The notes under the pieces were generated by a model. That model was given only the letters and a program-made list of their open reading frames with translations. It did not search any database and was not told where the DNA came from. From contig NZ_FNLC01000002.1 in NCBI RefSeq assembly GCF_900104065.1, forward strand, positions 1,160,995-1,224,994: a stretch of DNA of 64,000 nucleotides, read 5' to 3'. The DNA comes from Natronobacterium texcoconense (GTDB lineage: Archaea > Halobacteriota > Halobacteria > Halobacteriales > Natrialbaceae). Each line of letters begins with the position of its first letter. Within the stretch, counting starts at the first letter, position 1. Positions 7,219 through 16,865 of this stretch are shown one piece after another. A program made the translations under genes and the position numbers.

Positions 7219-8442
7219 ATGCAGGATATCGTTCAGGACGCACTCGACAACGCGGAAGAGGAACAAAAGCAGATGGACATCGAACTCGACAGCGACGAGT
7301 TCGGTGATCCACGCATCGTCATCGTCGGCTGCGGTGGCGCGGGGAACAACACGGTCAACCGACTGTACAACATCGGCGTCGAGGGTGCTGACACCGTCGC
7401 GATCAACACGGACAAACAGCACCTGAAGATGATCGAAGCCGACACGAAGATCCTGATCGGCAAGTCGCTGACCAGCGGTCTCGGCGCGGGCGGCGACCCC
7501 TCGATGGGTGAGCGCGCGACCGAGATGGCACAGGGGACCATCAAGGAGGTACTTGGGGATGCGGACCTCGTGTTCGTTACTGCAGGGATGGGTGGCGGCA
7601 CCGGGACGGGTGCCGCTCCCGTGGTCTCGGAGATCGCCAAAGAACAGGGCGCGATCGTCGTCGGCATGGTCTCGACGCCGTTCAACGTCGAGCGTGCGCG
7701 GACGGTCAAGGCCGAAGAAGGCCTCGAGCGACTGCGCGAGCAGGCCGACTCGATCATCGTCCTCGACAACAACCGGCTGCTCGACTACGTGCCGAACCTT
7801 CCGATCGGCAAGGCCTTTTCGGTCATGGACCAGATCATCGCCGAGACGGTCAAGGGTATCTCGGAGACGATTACACAGCCCTCGCTGATCAACCTGGACT
7901 ACGCGGACATGTCCACCATCATGAATCAGGGCGGCGTCGCCGTGATGCTCGTCGGGGAGACACAAGACAAGAACAAGACCGACGAAGTCGTCAAAGACGC
8001 GATGAACCACCCACTGCTCGACGTCGACTACCGTGGAGCGTCGGGTGGCCTGGTCCACATCACCGGCGGTCCCGACCTCACACTGAAAGAGGCCGAAGGG
8101 ATCGCCGACAACATCACCGAACGCCTCGAGGCCTCCGCGAACGTTATCTGGGGCGCTCGCATTCAGGAGGACTACAAGGGCAAGGTTCGCGTGATGGCGA
8201 TCATGACCGGCGTCCAGAGTGCACAGGTACTCGGCCCGACGACACAGAAGCAGGCAGACCGCTCGCGTGCCAGCATCGAAGGGCTCAACGACGCCGACTT
8301 CGACGCGAGCAACCACGTCGAAGACGTCAACTCGGCTTCGACCTCGCAGTCGCGTACTCGTTCGAACACCGACTACGGAGCCCAAAGCGACGGAGGTCGA
8401 AACGAGGTCGAACAGCAAAACGGCGTCGACGTGATCCGGTAA
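7219..8442 (+). CDS. ftsZ2: cell division protein FtsZ, type 2 (FtsZ2), 407 aa
   Basis: Tubulin/FtsZ GTPase. N-terminal extension of about 30 residues with an acidic stretch, then [17 protein letters not shown] (nucleotide-binding loop), the tubulin signature [14 protein letters not shown] at about 121-134, and the T7 synergy region [11 protein letters not shown] at about 226-236. The C-terminus is an acidic/Ser-rich tail ending NGVDVIR. In haloarchaea FtsZ1 and FtsZ2 form the division ring; FtsZ2 drives constriction. Position right after cdrS and the GRN/VDVIR-type tail favour FtsZ2. Transcribed with cdrS; probably regulated through the GTAAGAC array. Confidence 0.95.
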   Translation: MQDIVQDALDNAEEEQKQMDIELDSDEFGDPRIVIVGCGGAGNNTVNRLYNIGVEGADTVAINTDKQHLKMIEADTKILIGKSLTSGLGAGGDPSMGERATEMAQGTIKEVLGDADLVFVTAGMGGGTGTGAAPVVSEIAKEQGAIVVGMVSTPFNVERARTVKAEEGLERLREQADSIIVLDNNRLLDYVPNLPIGKAFSVMDQIIAETVKGISETITQPSLINLDYADMSTIMNQGGVAVMLVGETQDKNKTDEVVKDAMNHPLLDVDYRGASGGLVHITGGPDLTLKEAEGIADNITERLEASANVIWGARIQEDYKGKVRVMAIMTGVQSAQVLGPTTQKQADRSRASIEGLNDADFDASNHVEDVNSASTSQSRTRSNTDYGAQSDGGRNEVEQQNGVDVIR

Positions 8443-8520
8443 CTGCACTCGAGGCCGTCTCGGATTTTGCCGATTTTCTTGAACCGAAAGCTCGTAAGCC
8501 AGTGGCAACTGAATCCGTAT

Positions 8521-9303
8521 ATGCACGCGCTCGTCTTCGCAGCCGGCCGCGGGAGCCGTTTACGGCCGTATACGGACGAAACGCCAAAGCCGCTGCTCGA
8601 GGTCGCGGGCGAACCCATGCTCGTTCGACTATTACGGTCGATCGCCGACGCAGGGATCGAAGAGATCACCGTAGTCGTCGGCTACGGACGCGAAGCGATC
8701 GTCGACCGAGTCGGCGACTCGCTCACCGGCACGCCGATTACGTACGCCGTCCAGCACGAGCGAAAGGGGTTAGCTCACGCACTCTATACGGCCCTCGAGG
8801 ACGGGTACGGTGTCTCGTTGCCCCGGCTGGACGTTCGGAACCCCTCCCTCCCGCCGCTTCCGGAGTCGGTTCCCGAGAACGTGTTGACGGTAAACGGCGA
8901 CAACGTCTTCGAGGACTGTGATCTCTCGCGATTCGTCGAACGCCACTGTGAGACGGACGTCGACGGCACTCTCCTGCTCGATCGCGTCTCGAGAAACGAG
9001 GCCGAGACCACGGCACGCTGTGTCCTCGACGACGATGGAACGATCCGTTCGATCGAAGCTTCGACCGATGGCGCGCAACCGGGATACGTCGCGGGTGGCG
9101 TACAGACCCACGACACTGCGTCCCTTCTCGAGGCCTGTCTCTCCCTCGAGCGTGCCGACAGCGGCGAGTACGAACTTGCCGAGGCGCTCGAGTCGCTCAC
9201 CAGTCGTAACCGCTACGTCGGCATCGAACTCGAGGGTTGGCATCTGAACGTCAATACGCCCGCGGATCTCGAGCGAGCACGCCGACGGCTCGACAGTGTG
9301 TGA
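8521..9303 (+). CDS. sugar-phosphate nucleotidyltransferase, 260 aa
   Basis: NTP_transferase family. Starts MHALVFAAGRGSRLRPYTDETPKPL: the GxGxRLxPxTxxxPKPL signature binds the NTP; TVNGDNVFEDCD (about 121-132) holds the metal-binding Asp. It would activate a sugar-1-phosphate (glucose-, mannose- or N-acetylglucosamine-1-phosphate) for glycoprotein or exopolysaccharide synthesis; specificity is not clear. No C-terminal left-handed beta-helix acyltransferase domain is present, so it is a single-domain enzyme. ATG at 8521 begins directly with the catalytic domain. It follows ftsZ2 by 78 bp on the same strand but probably has its own promoter. Confidence 0.85.
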   Translation: MHALVFAAGRGSRLRPYTDETPKPLLEVAGEPMLVRLLRSIADAGIEEITVVVGYGREAIVDRVGDSLTGTPITYAVQHERKGLAHALYTALEDGYGVSLPRLDVRNPSLPPLPESVPENVLTVNGDNVFEDCDLSRFVERHCETDVDGTLLLDRVSRNEAETTARCVLDDDGTIRSIEASTDGAQPGYVAGGVQTHDTASLLEACLSLERADSGEYELAEALESLTSRNRYVGIELEGWHLNVNTPADLERARRRLDSV

Positions 9304-9417
9304 CACGAACTCGCGCTATACGCATCTATCGTCGTACAAAATACAGTCAAATCCGCCGCCGTCTGCGTATGACGCGTCGTACACGCTGACGACACGCGAC
9401 CGGCACAACAGACTGAC

Positions 9418-10380
9418 TCAGGCGAGCGACTCGAGCAGGGAGCACTTCCGGCAGACATCTCGCGTCGTCGTCGACCCGCATTCGACGCAGTCCTGAAGAT
9501 CCGCTCCGTCGTCGCCGCTGTACTTCTCGGCGGCGATGCCGGCGAGTTCCTCGTACCCCGAGATGATCGAGTGACGGGTTCCGGGATGGTTCTCCTCGAG
9601 TTCGTAGAGTAACTGCTGGATCTCGCCGCGATAGGCTTCGCTAGCGTGTGGACATTCGGTGATGTGTGCCGGCAGATCGTCGATGTGAGCGTAGAGGGCG
9701 ACTTCCTTCTCGGGGACGTCCCGCAGCGGCTTCGCACGGGGGACGAACTCGTCCTGGTCCTCCCGGTCCGAGAGCGGGCCGAGGCTCGCGTCGAAGTGTT
9801 TCGCGATCTGTTCGACATCGCCCTCGAGGAAGTTCATCAGCGCAGTCTGGGCCTCGTCGTCCAGGTTGTGGCCCGTCAGCAGGAGGTCGGCCTCGAGTTC
9901 GTCGGCGTACCGCGAGAGGACGTCCCGGCGGAAGACCCCACAGTAGGCGCAGGCGGCCATGTTCTCCGGATCATCTTCGACGACGTCGTCCATCTGAATC
10001 CCGAACTCCTCTTCGTAGCCGACGACCTCGTGGCGAATTTCGAGGTCTTCGGCCAGTTCGACGCAGGCATCGACCGACTTGTCCCGGTAGCCGTCGATCC
10101 CTTCGTGGATCGTCAGCCCGACGAGTTCGATGCGCGGGTCCTCGGCGAACGTGTCGTGGAGGATCTTGGTGAGGACGACGCTGTCCTTGCCACCCGAGAG
10201 GCCGATGACCCACGTCTGGGGGTCGTCGGGTGTCGCGTCCTGCGGGACGAGGTCGTCGCGCCGGACCCGGCGGCGGACCCGCTTTTCGACCGACTCGCGG
10301 AAGTGATCGGCACAGAGGTGCGCCCCCGAGTAGGCGGCGTGCATGACCGCCTCCTCGCCACACCGGTTACAATCCATCAC
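9418..10380 (-). CDS. ncsA: tRNA 2-thiolation protein NcsA (TtuA/Ctu1 family), 320 aa
   Basis: N-terminal zinc knuckle (CNRC near the start, paired with CADH region), PP-loop ATPase motif GLSGGKDSVVL at about 59-69, central conserved cysteines (ACAYCGVFRRDVL and TECPHASEAYR), and a C-terminal zinc ribbon CVEC...CRKC. This is the architecture of TtuA/NcsA enzymes that adenylate U34 or U54 of tRNA and insert sulfur delivered by a ubiquitin-like SAMP protein; in Haloferax NcsA is samp2-modified and needed for thiolated lysine tRNA. Length is normal. The gene is monocistronic and convergent with the nucleotidyltransferase (114 bp gap). Confidence 0.9.
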   Translation of the reverse strand: MMDCNRCGEEAVMHAAYSGAHLCADHFRESVEKRVRRRVRRDDLVPQDATPDDPQTWVIGLSGGKDSVVLTKILHDTFAEDPRIELVGLTIHEGIDGYRDKSVDACVELAEDLEIRHEVVGYEEEFGIQMDDVVEDDPENMAACAYCGVFRRDVLSRYADELEADLLLTGHNLDDEAQTALMNFLEGDVEQIAKHFDASLGPLSDREDQDEFVPRAKPLRDVPEKEVALYAHIDDLPAHITECPHASEAYRGEIQQLLYELEENHPGTRHSIISGYEELAGIAAEKYSGDDGADLQDCVECGSTTTRDVCRKCSLLESLA

Positions 10381-10457
10381 CGAGGCGTTGTCGACGCGTA
10401 CTCATCACGGTTTCGTCTGCAGACCGGCCCGAGGCCAGCACAGACGCGATCGAGTGA

Positions 10458-11426
10458 CTACGATCGAGGACCGGGAGCCGGCGCGAGGTCGTCGACGAGG
10501 TGCTCGAGGGTGCGATCCATCTTCTGGATTTCGTCGGTCTGCGACTGGACTTCGCTGGCGATTTCCTCGGTCTCGTCGGCAATGTTCTCGGCGCTGGCGA
10601 CGGTCTGGTCGATCATACTCGCGACCTCTTCGGTGCTCGAGGCCTGCTGGTCGGTCGCGGCTGCGACTTCCGTGATGCCGTCCGAGACCTCGTCGACGGT
10701 GTCGTGGATCTCCTCGAGAATGTCGGTCGCCTGGTTGACCGACTCGATTCCCTGTTCGATCCGGTCGTTGTTCTCCTCTAAGCTGTCGACGGCCGTCGCC
10801 GTGTTCTCCTCGACGTCGTCGATCATGCGTTCGATCTCCGCCGCTCGCTCCTGGGAGTTCTCGGCGAGGGTCTTCACTTCGTTCGCGACGACGGCGAACC
10901 CGTCTCCGGATTCGTCCGCGTGTGCGGCCTCGATGGAGGCGTTCAAGGCAAGCAGGTTCGTCTGGTCGGCGATATCGTTGATCACTTCGACGACCTGGTC
11001 GATCTCCGTGACGCTTCGCTGGATCGCCCTGACGTCCTCGGAGACGTCCATCGCAGCCTCCTGGATCGATTCCATCGCATCCCCGATATCGGTCGCCGAG
11101 TCCTGACCTGACTCGGCGAGGTCTCGAGCCGTCTCGCCGGCCGCAGAGACTTCTTCAGCCGAAGATGCGATCTCTTCGACCGACGCGGAGAGATTCGAGG
11201 TTTCGTCGGCTACCTCCATGACCGCCTCGTACTGCTCGCGGGCTTCGACGTTGATTTCCTCGAGTCGGTCGCCGATCTGGTCCGTGCTCTGGCCGAGTTC
11301 GGCGATCGACTCCTGCATCTCGTTTGCGGCCTCGTTGTCGTGATCGACGTCCGTCTCGAGGTCGTCGACCTCAGAAGTGTCTACCTCGTTACTTATGTCC
11401 TCGCTGTCGAGCGTGGTTTTTCCCAT
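10458..11426 (-). CDS. soluble methyl-accepting chemotaxis-type transducer, 322 aa
   Basis: Almost the whole protein is the MCP signalling coiled coil. The hairpin tip [38 protein letters not shown] (about 155-195 region) is nearly canonical; the flanking helices carry the heptad pattern and Glu/Gln/Ala methylation-type positions. No membrane helix, HAMP or recognisable ligand domain is present: only an acidic 35-residue N-terminus ([19 protein letters not shown]). It should therefore be a cytoplasmic Htr that couples to CheA/CheW through another sensor or through an unseen cue. No che genes are nearby. Confidence 0.85.
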   Translation of the reverse strand: MGKTTLDSEDISNEVDTSEVDDLETDVDHDNEAANEMQESIAELGQSTDQIGDRLEEINVEAREQYEAVMEVADETSNLSASVEEIASSAEEVSAAGETARDLAESGQDSATDIGDAMESIQEAAMDVSEDVRAIQRSVTEIDQVVEVINDIADQTNLLALNASIEAAHADESGDGFAVVANEVKTLAENSQERAAEIERMIDDVEENTATAVDSLEENNDRIEQGIESVNQATDILEEIHDTVDEVSDGITEVAAATDQQASSTEEVASMIDQTVASAENIADETEEIASEVQSQTDEIQKMDRTLEHLVDDLAPAPGPRS

Positions 11427-11558
11427 ACAGTCCCGTCCCAGAGGTGGTACTTAGCAATTACTGCCAACATTACAGATTATATTATCCAGTGGTCGGTCGG
11501 AAAACACAGTTCGGTAGCGCCACCACGATAGTGGCTCGAGGAAGCGTCGGTGGCCGGA

Positions 11559-12281
11559 CTACTGGACCGGAACGATAGCCTGCTCCTCGACCGCCTTCGC
11601 GCCGTCCTCGAGCGACTCGAGGACGAGGTCGACGTATCGCTCTCGAGCGACTGAGGAGAACAGTTCGTGGCCGCCGTCGTAGAGTACGACGTGTTCGGCG
11701 GGGACGCGCTGGCCGATCTCTCCAAGGTCGATAACTGGGTCCCGGAGCGAACAGAAGACGACTGCGTCGTGGTCGATGGTCAGCAACGATTCTTGGGCGT
11801 GGCGGGTCTCACGGACGAACGCCGGAGATATCCACCGGGGTGTCGTCGCTATCTGGTGGTCGGTCGCCTTCCCGCCTAAGACGTCCCGGCCCATCTCGCC
11901 GACCGGCAGGAACGGAAACGCTATCGGAAGCTTCGAAACGGCCTCGAGTGCGAGGTCGGGATACTCGTTGCCGTACCCCCACCACGGGCTCAAGTAGACG
12001 TGGTTGTCCGCGCCGTCTAAGGCCTGCGCGACCAGTGCGCCCGCACTGTGGGCGAGTAGCTGGTACTCCTCTACGTCGAGGACGTACTCGGCGATCGGCT
12101 CGAGCCAGTCGGCCTTGAAGTCCTCGATGTCCGTCGGGAGTTCGAAGGCGTGAACCCGGTAGCCGGCGTCGGTGAGTTTCCCGATGAGCCAGCTGACGTT
12201 CTCGTGGGTCCAGCGGTTACCCCAGCCCATGACGAAAACGAGCTCTTCGTCGCCGTCTTCGTTGAAGACGCGGTGTCGCAT
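11559..12281 (-). CDS. alpha/beta hydrolase, 240 aa
   Basis: Alpha/beta-hydrolase fold. Oxyanion region VFVMGWGNRWTHEN (about 16-29), nucleophile elbow in LLAHSAGAL (Ser at about 97, A-H-S-A-G instead of the usual G-x-S-x-G), catalytic Asp candidate in SLRDPVIDLGE and His in YDGGHELFSS near the C-terminus. Triad order Ser-Asp-His is right. No signal peptide, so cytoplasmic. Substrate unknown; esterase or thioesterase activity is likely. Monocistronic between the transducer and a divergently transcribed hotdog protein. Confidence 0.75.
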   Translation of the reverse strand: MRHRVFNEDGDEELVFVMGWGNRWTHENVSWLIGKLTDAGYRVHAFELPTDIEDFKADWLEPIAEYVLDVEEYQLLAHSAGALVAQALDGADNHVYLSPWWGYGNEYPDLALEAVSKLPIAFPFLPVGEMGRDVLGGKATDHQIATTPRWISPAFVRETRHAQESLLTIDHDAVVFCSLRDPVIDLGEIGQRVPAEHVVLYDGGHELFSSVARERYVDLVLESLEDGAKAVEEQAIVPVQ

Positions 12282-12417
12282 ACAATCAGCTTCGACGGGG
12301 ATCGATAAAAACCTGTACTCTTGACAGGACGTGTCGTGGCCTCGCTACTCTCGGCAACCGTCAGTCACTGAACCGACGTTTACCAACGGTTTTGGCCGTC
12401 GACGTCCGACTTGAGCC

Positions 12418-12876
12418 ATGTTCGACGCGCTCCGTGCCCGACTCTACCGGCTCGGGTTCAACCTCTTTCCCGCCTATCGCGGAACCGGTGGCCGCGTCAC
12501 CTACATCGCACCGGACTGGCAAGAGATCCGGATCAAGTTACCTCACTCCTGGCGAACCCGAAACTACGTGGGAACGACCTTCGGCGGGAGCATGTACGCC
12601 GCTGTCGACCCGTTCCACATGATGATGTTGCTGAAGACGCTCGGCGACGACTACGTCGTCTGGGACAAGGAAGCCGAGATTCGGTTCAAGAAACCGGGCC
12701 GTGACACGCTGTACGCGACGTTTACGCTCTCCGACGAGGAGGTCGACGCCGTGAGAGCCGAACTCGAGAGCGAGGACACCGACGCGGTCGACCGTCACTA
12801 CACCGTCGACCTGGTCGACGACAAAGGTGCCGTCCACGCGACTATTCGGAAGACGGTCTACGTGACGACCGCGTAA
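12418..12876 (+). CDS. DUF4442-type hotdog thioesterase-like protein, 152 aa
   Basis: MFDALRARLYRLGFNLFPAY followed by a hotdog-fold pattern: a central helix region with YVGTTFGGSMYAAVDPFHMMML and beta strands with DKEAEIRFKKPGRDTLYATF, typical of DUF4442 (YiiD C-terminal/PaaI-like hotdog). Proteins of this fold usually hydrolyse acyl-CoA, but activity of this family is not established. No targeting signal. It lies 38 bp before the next gene on the same strand and may be cotranscribed with it. Confidence 0.7.
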   Translation: MFDALRARLYRLGFNLFPAYRGTGGRVTYIAPDWQEIRIKLPHSWRTRNYVGTTFGGSMYAAVDPFHMMMLLKTLGDDYVVWDKEAEIRFKKPGRDTLYATFTLSDEEVDAVRAELESEDTDAVDRHYTVDLVDDKGAVHATIRKTVYVTTA

Positions 12877-12914
12877 CGAGAACCGTTTTGCGCCTCGAGC
12901 CCACAGTTTTGCCA

Positions 12915-13601
12915 ATGAGTGGATTTGACCGTGCGGACGCGGTCGACCGACTCGAGGAACTCGTCGACACCGTCGAGGACGAACGGATGCCGGTCCCGAT
13001 CCGGGAGGTGTGGGCCTTCGGCGACGTCGCGCTGGGACTCGACCCCGTCGAACGGCTCGACGTCTACGTGACGAAGGACGTGTTGATGCGCGACGATAGC
13101 CCGTCCGGAGACGACTCGAGCGACGAGGACCCCGAAACCCGGTTTCGCGAGTCCCACGGTATCGAGGGCGTCGGCAAGTCCGTTCGTTCGGACTGGGCCG
13201 CAGAGTACGCCGAGTACCTCCGGGCGAACGCCGCCGGCCACGCCGCCCCCGAAAAATGTCTCGCCGCCCACCTGCTGGGCGACGACGAATCGGAGCCGGT
13301 CCACCTCGAGGTCTGTAACGCCTCCTTCGAGGACAACGTCACCCAGCGGTTGCGAGGCGCACAGCTACGAGAGGACTACACGCAACTGCTCGATCCTCGC
13401 GGCGTCTGCCTCTGGGCCGACGGCGTCCGCAGCGACGAGGCGTTCCGGAAACTCCGCGAGAGCGAACTCGCCCTCCCGACACTATCGTCGGCACTCGAGA
13501 TGCTCGGGATGGGCGACGACGAGGCGGCCGAGGCCGCCAGAGAACTACACGCCTGGCGAGAAGAGCAGGAGGGTGTGACGGTTCGCGGAGACGTGGTCTA
13601 A
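12915..13601 (+). CDS. conserved haloarchaeal protein of unknown function, 228 aa
   Basis: Acidic soluble protein starting MSGFDRADAVDRLEELVDTV. Segment VWAFGDVALGLDPVERLDVYVTKDVLM (about 33-59) is strand-rich and resembles a minimal nucleotidyltransferase-like core (G-D...D-x-Y), but the classical GS...DxD pattern is not complete. The middle has APEKCLAAHLLGDDESEPVHLEVC, the end a helical region. I do not recognise a characterised family. ATG at 12915 is preceded by a purine-rich tract; nine upstream codons are open but unlikely. Likely in one unit with the hotdog gene. Confidence 0.7.
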   Translation: MSGFDRADAVDRLEELVDTVEDERMPVPIREVWAFGDVALGLDPVERLDVYVTKDVLMRDDSPSGDDSSDEDPETRFRESHGIEGVGKSVRSDWAAEYAEYLRANAAGHAAPEKCLAAHLLGDDESEPVHLEVCNASFEDNVTQRLRGAQLREDYTQLLDPRGVCLWADGVRSDEAFRKLRESELALPTLSSALEMLGMGDDEAAEAARELHAWREEQEGVTVRGDVV

Positions 13602-13607
13602 GCCCAG

Positions 13608-14396
13608 TTAGACATCTCGCCGCCGGAACCAGATCGCACTCGCCGCGAGCAAAACGACGATCATCGCGACCAGCACGGCGACGTTGACGAGGTCGTACGT
13701 GCTCTCGAGCAGGATTTCGTTCGGATCGTAGTACCGCGCCGGCGAGATGGCGCCGAACGCCTCGTAGTCGGTATCGATCAGCAGCGACTCGATCAGGAAG
13801 AGTCCGAACGTGACGCCGATAGCGGCCCGCTGTGCGATGCCGGTCCGGTCGACGATCACTGACGCGAGCAGTCCGATCGCGCCACAGGCGAACAGGTACG
13901 GAATCGACAGCAGGTGTACTGCCAGCAGGTCCACCGCTGCGATCGGTTCGTCGATCAGGTGGCCGCCGACGTAGACCACGATCGGCGTGAGCACGTTGAC
14001 CGCGACGATCGGCACAGCGAGTCCGGCGAATCGCTCGAGAGCGACCTGCGCCCGCGAAATCGGCATCGCGAGGACGATGTCCATGCGCCCGCGTTCGACG
14101 TCGTCGGCGATCGTTCCAGCCCCGAGGTAGGCCACGTAGAGGCCGAGCAGGATGATCCAGCCGAAGACGTAGAGTTCGAACGCCAGGAATCCCTCGAGGC
14201 TGGCCATCGTCTGGACGTCGAACACCCGGATCATCGCCTCCGGCAGCGCCTCCAGAATCTCCTCGTCTTCGCCGAACGCCTCGCTGTAGGACGGGAAGAT
14301 CCAGACCATAAACCCCGCGAGGACGGCCATCGCGACCGAGAGGTAGATGCTCCCCCGAATGCGGTTTCGACCGTCGTAGCGGGCCAGATCAAGCAT
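13608..14396 (-). CDS. ABC-2 type transporter permease, 262 aa
   Basis: Six predicted helices in ABC2_membrane_3 style: helix 1 IYLSVAMAVLAGFMVWIFP, an outside loop with AMIRVFDVQTMASLEGFLAFELY, then AGTIADDVERGRMDIVLAMPISRAQV between helices (a conserved ABC-2 loop), and a last helix ending with the basic stop-transfer IWFRRRDV. Start ATG at 14396 overlaps the 3' end of the ATPase gene by 8 bp, so both are one operon. The pair would export a lipid, peptide or drug; specificity unknown. The frame remains open upstream within the ATPase gene, but that part is Ser/Arg-rich out-of-frame noise. Confidence 0.85.
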   Translation of the reverse strand: MLDLARYDGRNRIRGSIYLSVAMAVLAGFMVWIFPSYSEAFGEDEEILEALPEAMIRVFDVQTMASLEGFLAFELYVFGWIILLGLYVAYLGAGTIADDVERGRMDIVLAMPISRAQVALERFAGLAVPIVAVNVLTPIVVYVGGHLIDEPIAAVDLLAVHLLSIPYLFACGAIGLLASVIVDRTGIAQRAAIGVTFGLFLIESLLIDTDYEAFGAISPARYYDPNEILLESTYDLVNVAVLVAMIVVLLAASAIWFRRRDV

Positions 14397-15324
14397 CCTC
14401 CTCACCTCCGTAGAACCGCAGGAAGACGTCCTCGAGTGGCGCTTCCTCGATCGAGAGGTCGACCAGCCGATGCTCGCGGAGTCGCTCGACGAGATCGTTG
14501 ACGTCGCCGGTGAACGTGAAGGTACACTCGGTAAACACCGTCTCCTGTTCGGTGGCTTCTCGATCGACCGACTCCGCTTCGAGGCTCGTCTCGAGGTCGT
14601 AGACGCCTTCGATGTCGACTGCCGTCCGTGGAATCGGTTCGTCGGCTCGAAGCCGGACGACCTTGCCGCTGCGATCGAGCAACGCTTCGACCGGTTCGAC
14701 CGCGACGAGTCGGCCGTCCCGGATGATGCCGACTCGGTCACAGAGCCGTCGGACCTCGCCTAAGATGTGCGAAGAGAGAAATACCGTCACGCCGCGTGCC
14801 TTTTCCGATCGGACGAACTCGGCGAATCGCTGCTTCATCAGGGGATCGAGCCCGCCGGTCGGCTCGTCGAGGATCACCAGATCCGGATCGTGCATGAACG
14901 TCGTCACCAGGCCGAGTTTCTTGACGTTCCCGTGGGAGTACTCGCGGATCTTCCGATCCAGCGGCGGGTCGAACAACTCGAGTAACTCCTCGCTTCGCTC
15001 GTCGCCTTTGATCCGTGCGTGTAACTCGAGGACGTCCCGGCCGGTCACCGACTCGTCGAACGCCGGACTGTCGGGCAGGTAGCCGATCCGACGTTTGCCC
15101 TCGAGCAAGTCCTTCTCCTCGGTAACCTCGTGTCCCAACACCCGTGCCGTCCCCGCGGTCGGGGAGATGAAGCCGAGTAACGTGCGGATCGTCGTCGTCT
15201 TCCCGGCACCGTTCGGTCCGAGGTAGCCGAACGTCTCGCCCTCTTCGACGTCGAACGTGACGTCGTCGTTTGCGAGGACTTCCCCATAATCTTTGGTCAG
15301 CCCCTCGAGTTCGATAACGGACAT
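14389..15324 (-). CDS. ABC transporter ATP-binding protein (ABC-2 exporter), 311 aa
   Basis: Walker A GPNGAGKTTT (about 36-45), signature motif in variant form REYSHGNVKKLG (about 134-145), Walker B LVILDEPTGGLDP (about 153-165), H-loop SSHIL. The C-terminal 80 residues after VEPVEALLDRSGKVVRLRAD form the extra domain typical of ATPases paired with ABC-2 permeases (CcmA/NatA-like). ATG at 15324 gives MSVIELEGLTKDYG, the usual N-terminus; twelve upstream codons are ignored. Forms an operon with the overlapping permease gene downstream. Confidence 0.9.
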   Translation of the reverse strand: MSVIELEGLTKDYGEVLANDDVTFDVEEGETFGYLGPNGAGKTTTIRTLLGFISPTAGTARVLGHEVTEEKDLLEGKRRIGYLPDSPAFDESVTGRDVLELHARIKGDERSEELLELFDPPLDRKIREYSHGNVKKLGLVTTFMHDPDLVILDEPTGGLDPLMKQRFAEFVRSEKARGVTVFLSSHILGEVRRLCDRVGIIRDGRLVAVEPVEALLDRSGKVVRLRADEPIPRTAVDIEGVYDLETSLEAESVDREATEQETVFTECTFTFTGDVNDLVERLREHRLVDLSIEEAPLEDVFLRFYGGEEDA

Positions 15325-15438
15325 GTCGAGTCGTTGGAACGGAGTGCTTATGTAACCCATTGCTGATTTTCGTCGAGAGAGCCCGACGATACCGCTACTA
15401 CGCGACCGACTTCGCGCGGCAGCCGTCCGAATGCTCGA

Positions 15439-15966
15439 TCAGTGAGGGGAAACCTCGTATCGGAGTTCGACGATTCCAGATTCACGAGTCTCGGTCTCGA
15501 GGTGGTGAAGCCGCCGTCGGTCGCCGCTGCCGTCGAAGAGCGAAATGCCATCCCCCAGGAGGATCGGAACGATAGAGAGCCTGAGATCGTCGATCTGGTT
15601 CGCGCGCAGGAAGCTTCGAGCGAGCCGTGCACCTCCGACCAGCCAGATTCGGTCGTACTGCTGGTCGAGTTCGGCAGACAGATCGGTCACGTTCCCATCG
15701 TAGAATTCGACCGCGTCGGTGGCACGCGGAAGGTCCCGGCGAGTCAATACGTATGCCGGCCTGTCCTCGTAGGGCCACTCGCCGAACGAGCGTATCTGCT
15801 CGTACGTGTTCGATCCCACGACGAGGCAGTCGACGTCGGCGAAGAACGCCTCGTAGCCGTCGCTCGCCCCGTCGTCGAACTCCTCGAGCCACTCGACCCC
15901 ACCGTCCTCGTCGGCGATGAAGCCGTCGACGCTCGCTGCAATGTAGAGGATGATCCGTCCGACCAT
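15439..15966 (-). CDS. dihydrofolate reductase-like (RibD C-terminal domain) protein, 175 aa
   Basis: RibD_C/DHFR-fold protein: MVGRIILYIAASVDGFIADEDGGVEWL at the N-terminus (substrate/NADPH-binding strand with SVDGFIA), DCLVVGSNTYEQIRSFGEWPY, and WLVGGARLARSFLRANQID (the GG cofactor loop) near 110. Stand-alone members of this family are common in haloarchaea, and their reductase substrate is generally unknown; it is not a classical folA. No neighbours from folate or riboflavin pathways. Length is typical. Confidence 0.8.
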   Translation of the reverse strand: MVGRIILYIAASVDGFIADEDGGVEWLEEFDDGASDGYEAFFADVDCLVVGSNTYEQIRSFGEWPYEDRPAYVLTRRDLPRATDAVEFYDGNVTDLSAELDQQYDRIWLVGGARLARSFLRANQIDDLRLSIVPILLGDGISLFDGSGDRRRLHHLETETRESGIVELRYEVSPH

Positions 15967-16024
15967 CTCGTCCCTTCGACGGCTGGAGACTAATAGCCGA
16001 CCGGAGAACCGTCTCCCTGCAAGT

Positions 16025-16825
16025 TCACGATCGAACGCGACCTACAGTGACGAAAAACGGAACGCACTCCTCGCGTTCGTACTCTCGGGACGCCATCTGA
16101 TCGATTACGTCCCGCCCCATCTCGCGCCAGTCACTGCGGAGTTCGTCGTACTCGGATTCGGTCAACTCGCCCGACAGCATCGTCTCACGGTCGTCGGCCA
16201 GTCCCGCGCCCGACGCTTTCCGCCGTGCGGCGACGACCGAACGCTCGTCGTACGGCGGTTCGATCGTCCGGACGTGGTCGTACTGACGCGTCTCGAGTAC
16301 CTCGAGTCCGGCAGTTTCGAAGGTCTCGCGGGCGTCGGCACCGAGCGCGACGTCTGTCTCGATGCCATCGAGGTAGGCTCGCCGCGCTTGCCGCTCGAGG
16401 TCGCCCTCGGTCTCGACGCTCGAGTCGACCGAGACGGCGGCGTTATTGGGTTCGACGGCCGCGACGAGGTCCGAGGAGACCCGTGCGAACTCCGTGATCG
16501 CGGCCGCAGGTTCGGGCAGGTTGATCAGAAGCGCCTGACAGACCACCAGGTCGAAGGCGTCGTCGGGAAACGGCAACTGGTAGGCGTCGCCGGCGACGAC
16601 GGGGACGTGGTCTCCGGCGGCCTCGAGCAGGCGAGGATCGACGTCACAGCCGATCACGTCGGCCTCGGATTCGGCTGCGAGCACGCGACTCAGTTCGCCG
16701 GTGCCACAGCCGACGTCGAGAATACGCTCGCGGGACTCGAGTTCGAGCGGGGCGAGTGCTTCCCGCGAGTCGTCCCACATCCCCTGGCGGGTCCGGCTGA
16801 GGTAGTCTTCGGAGAACTCGCGCAC
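16025..16825 (-). CDS. class I SAM-dependent methyltransferase, 266 aa
   Basis: Methyltransf_11 type. SAM-binding motif I ILDVGCGTGELSRVLA at about 35-50, acidic end of strand 2 in GCDVDPRLLE, motif for strand 4 FDLVVCQALLINLPEP. The last 100 residues form a separate cap with ARRKASGAG and EYDELRSDWREMGRDVIDQM. No substrate clue from the neighbours. Upstream region is short (about 40 bp to the membrane-protein gene on the same strand), so it may be cotranscribed with it. Confidence 0.85.
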   Translation of the reverse strand: MREFSEDYLSRTRQGMWDDSREALAPLELESRERILDVGCGTGELSRVLAAESEADVIGCDVDPRLLEAAGDHVPVVAGDAYQLPFPDDAFDLVVCQALLINLPEPAAAITEFARVSSDLVAAVEPNNAAVSVDSSVETEGDLERQARRAYLDGIETDVALGADARETFETAGLEVLETRQYDHVRTIEPPYDERSVVAARRKASGAGLADDRETMLSGELTESEYDELRSDWREMGRDVIDQMASREYEREECVPFFVTVGRVRS

Positions 16826-16865
16826 GCGCTGTCGTTGTGCGGTCTCGAGTAAAAACGGGTCGGTC

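Noticed and set aside
7012-8526. 504-codon open frame on the minus strand opposite ftsZ2
   Set aside because: Exact antisense of a well-conserved gene; composition typical of a shadow frame in GC-rich DNA.
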